The notes beneath the pieces are model-generated. The model did not search any database. It saw only the letters and a program-made list of their open reading frames with translations, and was not told the origin of the DNA. Source: Ferroglobus sp. (GTDB lineage Archaea; Halobacteriota; Archaeoglobi; Archaeoglobales; Archaeoglobaceae). From it: 10,088 nt of DNA. A program made the translations under genes and the position numbers. The stretch spans positions 1 through 10,088 of the forward strand of contig WAQS01000030.1 of the NCBI GenBank assembly GCA_015520115.1, given 5' to 3'. Of this stretch, positions 6,859 through 10,088 are shown piece after piece (positions within the stretch are counted from its first letter, which is position 1; every line of letters begins with the position of its first letter).

Positions 6859-6869
6859 AAAAATATAAT
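6859..6869 (+). promoter_or_regulatory. TATA-like box of the PEBP lipoprotein gene
   Basis: AAAAATATAAT is centred about 41-43 bp before the ATG at 6907, so transcription would start near 6888-6892 and leave a short leader. GGAGG at 6891-6895 is 11 bases before the ATG and may act as ribosome binding site. This differs from the leaderless layout of neighbouring genes. Confidence 0.4.
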
Positions 6870-6906
6870 TGAGAAAACTTATTTGTCAAAGGAGGAAAGT
6901 AAAATT

Positions 6907-7443
6907 ATGAGGGTGCTTATGCTTGCGGCTCTGCTATCAATAGTCTTGGTTGGATGTACTCAGAAAGAGGTGGTAGAAGTGGAAAAAAAGATGGAAGTTA
7001 AGTCCGTTTTCGAGAACATGAGTGAGATTCCGAAAAAGTACACTTGCGATGGCAGCGATGTCTCTCCCCCTCTTCGTATAGAAAACATACCCGAGAACGC
7101 GAAATCTCTTGTTATAATTTGCGAAGATCCAGACGCTCCTCTTGGCGTTTTCACCCACTGGATTCTCTTCAACGCTCCTCCCGAGAACGAAATTCCCGAA
7201 GGAATTCCTCATGGAAGGATCATAGAGGAGCCGTTTCATGCGGTGCAACTGAGAAACGACTTCGGTAAATACGGATACAACGGGCCCTGTCCACCGTCTG
7301 GAAAGCACAGATACTTCTTCAAGGTCTACGCTCTTGATGTGAAAATTGATGAGAGCGTTGAGACGAAGAAAGAGCTTTTGGAAAAGATGAAAGGTCATGT
7401 AATTGCAGAAGGCGTTCTCGTGGGAGTTTACGGAAGAGATTAA
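6907..7443 (+). CDS. PEBP-family (YbhB/YbcL-type) lipoprotein
   Basis: A 178-residue phosphatidylethanolamine-binding-protein family member anchored outside the cell. The N-terminus MRVLMLAALLSIVLVGC is a lipoprotein signal with lipobox LVGC, predicting lipid-modified Cys17, followed by a charged linker to about residue 30. The PEBP fold shows all ligand-pocket motifs: YTCDGSDVSPPL (45-56), CEDPDAPLG (72-80), FTHWILFN (82-89), RNDFGKYGYNGPCPPSGKHRYFFKVYAL (split here as RNDFG at 116-120, GPCPPSG at 126-132 and HRYFF at 134-138). The family binds small anionic or phosphorylated ligands; the physiological ligand is unknown in prokaryotes. The start at 6907 is favoured by GGAGG at 6891-6895 and by the signal peptide; an upstream TTG at 6853 would bury the signal. 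Its stop overlaps that of the HD-domain gene by 4 bases. Confidence 0.92.
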   Translation: MRVLMLAALLSIVLVGCTQKEVVEVEKKMEVKSVFENMSEIPKKYTCDGSDVSPPLRIENIPENAKSLVIICEDPDAPLGVFTHWILFNAPPENEIPEGIPHGRIIEEPFHAVQLRNDFGKYGYNGPCPPSGKHRYFFKVYALDVKIDESVETKKELLEKMKGHVIAEGVLVGVYGRD

Positions 7444-8573
7444 AACAGCTTTTTCTGCTTTGTTTTTTCTATGTTGAAAATGTCGTAAGCCACTTTCTGA
7501 ACTTTATCGACGTACTCTTTTTTCGTGTAAACACCAAATTTGAGCAGTTCGCTCTGCAAATTTTTGAGAGTTTGAACTATCTTAGAAACTTCATCCAGCC
7601 TTTTTACCTCTCCTTCCATTTCAACCAGCGCTCCGTACTCCTCGCTCCTCTCTTCGGGAATGTCAACTATAACGAAGTTCTCGTCAATTCCGCACTCTTC
7701 AGCGATGATTTGCTCAGCCCTCCATGGCTTAACCTTCTTCAGATTCACTCCGACTTTATCCAAACTAACATAAACGGCTCTCTTAAACAGATCTCTCCGG
7801 TCAAGGGATTCTATTATGGATTTCGGGAAATCTTCGCTCCTCCTCATCAAAGCCACGACATCGTAATCGTCCATTTTTTGAAGCTCCTCGATAGAAAGCT
7901 CTTCGCTCTCGATCATCCACACTAACGCTTTTTCGAACATTTTCTTAGCTATTCTGCAAACGTGATGGTAATAGACTGCTGAATACATCATGAACCTTGA
8001 AACGAGCATCGATTCAGCAGCCCTAATTCCGCCCTCTTCGATTATAAGCCTTTTTCCATCGAAGTACATCTTCTCTATCAGTCTCTGAACGTCGAAAACT
8101 CCGTAAGCTACGCCGGTGTAATAGGAATCTCTCACAAGGTAGTCCATTCTATCCACATCTATATCTCCGCTGACTGGACTTTCTTTTACCTTCCTTATCA
8201 CTTTTTTCACATCGATTCCGTGTCTATCCAGTATTTCCTCGAAATTCTCTCTAATTATTTCCTTAACATCTTCGTGCTTTCTTCGGGCGTATCTTTCAAT
8301 TATCTTTTCTCCGGAGTGACTGAAGGGAGTGTGTCCGATGTCGTGGAGTAGAGCAGCGGCAACGACTTCCTCATCCTCAACGAGTTTTCTCGCTAAGTGC
8401 ATAGCCCCAAGAGAATGCTCAAATCTAGTGTGATTCGCTCCGGGATAAACCAAGTTTGCGAAACCGAGCTGCTTTATCCTCCTCAACCTCTGAAAAGCGG
8501 CGGTGTCTATAACTTCAAGCTGCCATTCTTCAAGTTTTATCGTGCCGTGTATTGTGTCCTGAATTATTTTCAT
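7440..8573 (-). CDS. HD-domain phosphohydrolase, SAMHD1/dNTPase-like
   Basis: A 377-residue HD-superfamily protein related to SAMHD1 and bacterial dNTP triphosphohydrolases (COG1078 type). It begins with the family N-terminus IQDTIHGTIKL. The metal and catalytic residues line up with SAMHD1: Arg50 and His53 (TRFEHSLG), His77-Asp78 (LLHDIGHTPFSHSGE, with His81 and the catalytic acid-like His86) and Asp141 in GDIDVDRMDYLVRDSYYTG (136-154). So it probably hydrolyses deoxynucleoside triphosphates, or another nucleotide, in a metal-dependent way; there is no SAM domain. The C-terminal third is charged and helical with no recognised domain. The ATG at 8573 is about 26 bp downstream of a TTTAAA box, fitting leaderless transcription. 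It is divergent from the dehydrogenase gene and convergent with the lipoprotein gene. Its very end (KTKQKKLF) is lysine-rich. Confidence 0.93.
   Translation of the reverse strand: MKIIQDTIHGTIKLEEWQLEVIDTAAFQRLRRIKQLGFANLVYPGANHTRFEHSLGAMHLARKLVEDEEVVAAALLHDIGHTPFSHSGEKIIERYARRKHEDVKEIIRENFEEILDRHGIDVKKVIRKVKESPVSGDIDVDRMDYLVRDSYYTGVAYGVFDVQRLIEKMYFDGKRLIIEEGGIRAAESMLVSRFMMYSAVYYHHVCRIAKKMFEKALVWMIESEELSIEELQKMDDYDVVALMRRSEDFPKSIIESLDRRDLFKRAVYVSLDKVGVNLKKVKPWRAEQIIAEECGIDENFVIVDIPEERSEEYGALVEMEGEVKRLDEVSKIVQTLKNLQSELLKFGVYTKKEYVDKVQKVAYDIFNIEKTKQKKLF
7450..7468 (+). terminator. T-rich tract, likely terminator of the PEBP gene
   Basis: TTTTT (7450-7454) and TTTTTT (7463-7468) begin 7 bases after the lipoprotein stop codon. 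Archaeal termination typically needs only such T tracts. They lie within the last codons of the opposing HD-domain gene and give that protein its lysine-rich end. Confidence 0.4.
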
Positions 8574-8596
8574 TCACTAAATGCTTCTGCAAGAAG

Positions 8597-8602
8597 TTTA
8601 AA
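8597..8602 (-). promoter_or_regulatory. TATA-like box of the HD-domain gene
   Basis: TTTAAA is centred 26.5 bp before the ATG at 8573. On the minus strand it is preceded by AAAAACTCA. The same motif, AAAAAACTTCA then TTTAAA, precedes the dehydrogenase gene in the opposite direction, so the two promoters are near mirror images. Confidence 0.5.
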
Positions 8603-8642
8603 TGAGTTTTTCTTGTTTCGGCTGTGTTAATAACTTGTTCTT

Positions 8643-8660
8643 AAAAAACTTCATTTAAAA
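8643..8660 (+). promoter_or_regulatory. BRE/TATA-like promoter of the dehydrogenase gene
   Basis: AAAAAACTTCA followed by TTTAAAA lies about 33 bp before the TTG start at 8690. Transcription should begin near 8683, leaving a leader of only a few bases. GGTGAT (8681-8686) sits 3-4 bases before the TTG and supports it as the start if it is transcribed. Confidence 0.45.
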
Positions 8661-8689
8661 ATGGCAATCAATTATATCTGGGTGATAGT

Positions 8690-9640
8690 TTGAAAAGCGT
8701 CGCCTGTGTTGGGGTGGGAACTGTTGGTGGTAGCTGGGCAGCCTTATTCGCTTGGAGCGGTTGCAATGTAAAAATTTACGATATAGACTCAAATGCAATT
8801 AAAAAAGCTATGAAGAACGTGAAAACATACATAGAAACTTTACAAAGGGTTACTGGAAAAGGTAACGATACAGAAAAAATCCTGAGCAGAATTCATGCGG
8901 CTAAAGACCTTGAAGAATCGTTAGATGGCGTTTTGTACGTTCAGGAGTCGGCGGCTGAGGATTATGAGATAAAAAAGAATCTATTTGAAGAGATGGACAA
9001 ATTAGCTGATGAAAAAACAATTCTCGCAACAAGCACATCAGGTTTAAGGATATCCGAAATTCAGAAAGCTGCTAAAAAACATCCAGAAAGGTGTATAACT
9101 GTCCACCCATTCAACCCACCGCACATAATACCACTCGTGGAAATCGTACCTGGCGAACTGACAAACGAAGAAACGGTTAAGAGAACTGTAGAATTTATGC
9201 AACAACTTGGTAAAAAACCCATTGTGGTTAGAAAAGACGTTCCCGGAATGATCGCAAACAGACTGACTGCAGCTCTTTGGAGGGAAGCTGTAAACCTCGT
9301 TTTAACTGGGGTGGCAACTCCCGAAGAAATTGACATGGCTATAAAATACGGACCGGCGCTCAGATGGGTTGTAACCGGTGTTTTTCTAACGTATCATCTT
9401 GGAGGTGGAGCAGATGGTCTCAAACATTTTCTGGAATCCTTAAAAGATTCTTTTAGCCTTCGCTGGAGAGATCTGGCAGATTGGACTGAATATCCGCGTG
9501 GATCTTTCGAGAAGATCTTAAAAGAAATGGAACAGTACGAAATAATCAAGAAAACGTCGTACGAAGAATTGATAAAACTAAGAGACGAAAAAATAACAAA
9601 AATCTTGGAAATCATCGATGAGGGGAGTCAATTCAGCTAA
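8690..9640 (+). CDS. 3-hydroxyacyl-CoA dehydrogenase-like NAD-dependent dehydrogenase
   Basis: A 316-residue protein with an N-terminal Rossmann domain (GVGTVG at 8-13, Asp31 after the second strand suggesting NAD+) and a C-terminal helical 3HCDH domain. The His-Glu catalytic pair is likely His139 (TVHPFNPPHIIPLVEIVPG) and Glu151; GMIANRL (186-192) is also canonical. The stretch GPALRWVVTGVFLTYHLGGG (221-240) resembles the single-function dehydrogenases related to carnitine 3-dehydrogenase and lambda-crystallin more than fatty-acid beta-oxidation fusion enzymes, so the substrate could be an acyl-CoA or a free 3-hydroxy acid. Start is TTG at 8690 with GGTGAT just upstream; no in-frame ATG lies upstream and the Rossmann strand begins at once. 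A 120-base stretch counted by hand (8761-8880) is about 28% G+C, lower than neighbouring genes, so acquisition by transfer is possible. It stands alone. Confidence 0.88.
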   Translation: MKSVACVGVGTVGGSWAALFAWSGCNVKIYDIDSNAIKKAMKNVKTYIETLQRVTGKGNDTEKILSRIHAAKDLEESLDGVLYVQESAAEDYEIKKNLFEEMDKLADEKTILATSTSGLRISEIQKAAKKHPERCITVHPFNPPHIIPLVEIVPGELTNEETVKRTVEFMQQLGKKPIVVRKDVPGMIANRLTAALWREAVNLVLTGVATPEEIDMAIKYGPALRWVVTGVFLTYHLGGGADGLKHFLESLKDSFSLRWRDLADWTEYPRGSFEKILKEMEQYEIIKKTSYEELIKLRDEKITKILEIIDEGSQFS

Positions 9641-9641
9641 A

Positions 9642-9664
9642 TTTTTTACTCTGACAGAATTTTT
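9642..9664 (+). terminator. T-rich tract, likely terminator of the dehydrogenase gene
   Basis: TTTTTT (9642-9647) starts 2 bases after the dehydrogenase stop, and TTTTT (9660-9664) follows. Such tracts end transcription in archaea. The first includes the stop codon of the opposing gene. In the other direction, A tracts at 9588-9593 and 9598-9602 give T tracts that could end the opposing transcript. Confidence 0.4.
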
Positions 9665-10053
9665 ATGATTAGCTTACCTTCACCTCTTGTGATCTCCGCA
9701 GAAATGTTTTGAGATTCGAAAATTCCTCTCAAAAAGTTTTCTACGAATTTCGATCCTATTCCGCTCTTTATAACGAATACAAACGTCCTTTCGTCTTTTT
9801 TAAGTAAATACCCCCACCCGCCGAATTCCAGTCTTTTTAAAATCTTTAATGGAGTGTTGTACCCTTCGTATAAAAACTCAAAACCGTGTGCTATACCGGA
9901 GTTTCTCACTTTTTCGTAAAATTTGTTCAGGATGTTTTGATCTTCGATCCTTTCAATAGTTTCAAAAAACAATCTCCAGTGCTCGTTGTCGATGATTATG
10001 TGCTGGTTGTCAACCATGGCCAAAATCCAATTGTACAGTCTTTCTAAGTCCAA
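9646..10053 (-). CDS. Unrecognised protein, start uncertain, possibly continuing past the window edge
   Basis: I do not recognise this protein. From a TTG at 10053 it would have 135 residues. The first 55 look helical and polar with many aromatic residues (RLYNWILAM, EHWRLFFETIERIE). The rest looks alpha/beta: GIAHGFEFLYEG (53-64), FGGWGYLLKKDERTFVFVIKSG (77-98 region), then a helix FVENFLRGIFE (103-113) and a final beta pair ISAEITRG and KLIIKI. The layout weakly recalls V4R ligand-binding domains, but the conserved cysteines of that family are missing. An ATG at 10017 is an alternative start. Upstream of 10053 the frame stays open to the window edge, so the gene may be longer and partial; on the other hand TTTTAAAT at 10081-10088 could be its TATA box. 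Its stop is 5 bp from the dehydrogenase stop. Confidence 0.6.
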   Translation of the reverse strand: MDLERLYNWILAMVDNQHIIIDNEHWRLFFETIERIEDQNILNKFYEKVRNSGIAHGFEFLYEGYNTPLKILKRLEFGGWGYLLKKDERTFVFVIKSGIGSKFVENFLRGIFESQNISAEITRGEGKLIIKILSE

Positions 10054-10088
10054 TGTACTGAAACCGTTTAGCGATGATGAATTTAAAA

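Noticed and set aside
7572..7925. 117-codon plus-strand frame inside the HD-domain gene
   Set aside because: Opposite strand of a complete conserved gene, no motif and no plausible promoter.
8584..8596. CTTCT-GCA-AGAAG inverted repeat before the HD-domain gene
   Set aside because: 5-bp arms only. It does lie between the TATA-like box and the start, but the length gives little weight on its own.
9061..9615. Minus-strand open frames opposite the dehydrogenase gene
   Set aside because: Complement of a gene with full Rossmann and 3HCDH motifs; translations are low in recognisable structure.

Overview
The window looks like chromosomal DNA of a euryarchaeon, probably a member of the Archaeoglobales (Archaeoglobus, Geoglobus or Ferroglobus type). 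The reasons are the gene content (archaeal-type phosphoglycerate mutase ApgM, an L-aspartate dehydrogenase/NadA/NadC route to NAD, adenosine-specific kinase, archaeal Obg/YchF-like GTPase with TGS domain), Lys/Glu-rich proteins, tight packing, and promoters of archaeal type (TATA-like TTTAAA boxes about 26 bp before the start codon, with little or no leader). The genus assignment is inference. No rRNA, tRNA, CRISPR array, insertion sequence or prophage gene was seen.

Left part (1-2782, minus strand): a four-gene operon read right to left, nadX-nadA-nadC-secreted thermonuclease-like gene, every junction overlapping by 4 to 7 bases. NadX, NadA and NadC together turn aspartate, dihydroxyacetone phosphate and phosphoribosyl pyrophosphate into nicotinate mononucleotide. 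The nuclease runs off the left edge. A perfect 16-bp palindrome touches the nadX start codon, exactly where its transcription should begin, and is a strong candidate operator.

Middle part (2858-6309, plus strand): apgM, a bactofilin-like beta-helix protein, a small conserved archaeal protein and an Obg/YchF-like GTPase form a second tightly spaced operon. It diverges from nadX across a 75-bp region that holds both promoters.

Right part (6306-10088): single genes in alternating directions: adenosine-specific kinase (-), PEBP-family lipoprotein (+), HD-domain dNTPase-like protein (-), 3-hydroxyacyl-CoA dehydrogenase-like protein (+) and an unrecognised protein (-). All three tail-to-tail pairs have essentially no space between their stops (two overlap by 4 bp, one is 5 bp apart), and the T-rich tracts that could end transcription lie inside the opposing gene. 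The two head-to-head gaps (6795-6906 and 8574-8689) hold divergent promoters and short inverted repeats. Much of the window is housekeeping metabolism. The most unusual material is regulatory (the nad palindrome, the mirrored promoter element at 8.6 kb) and the beta-helix protein with a hydrophobic middle and an overprinted tail. I see no clear defence, mobile or otherwise novel multi-gene system.
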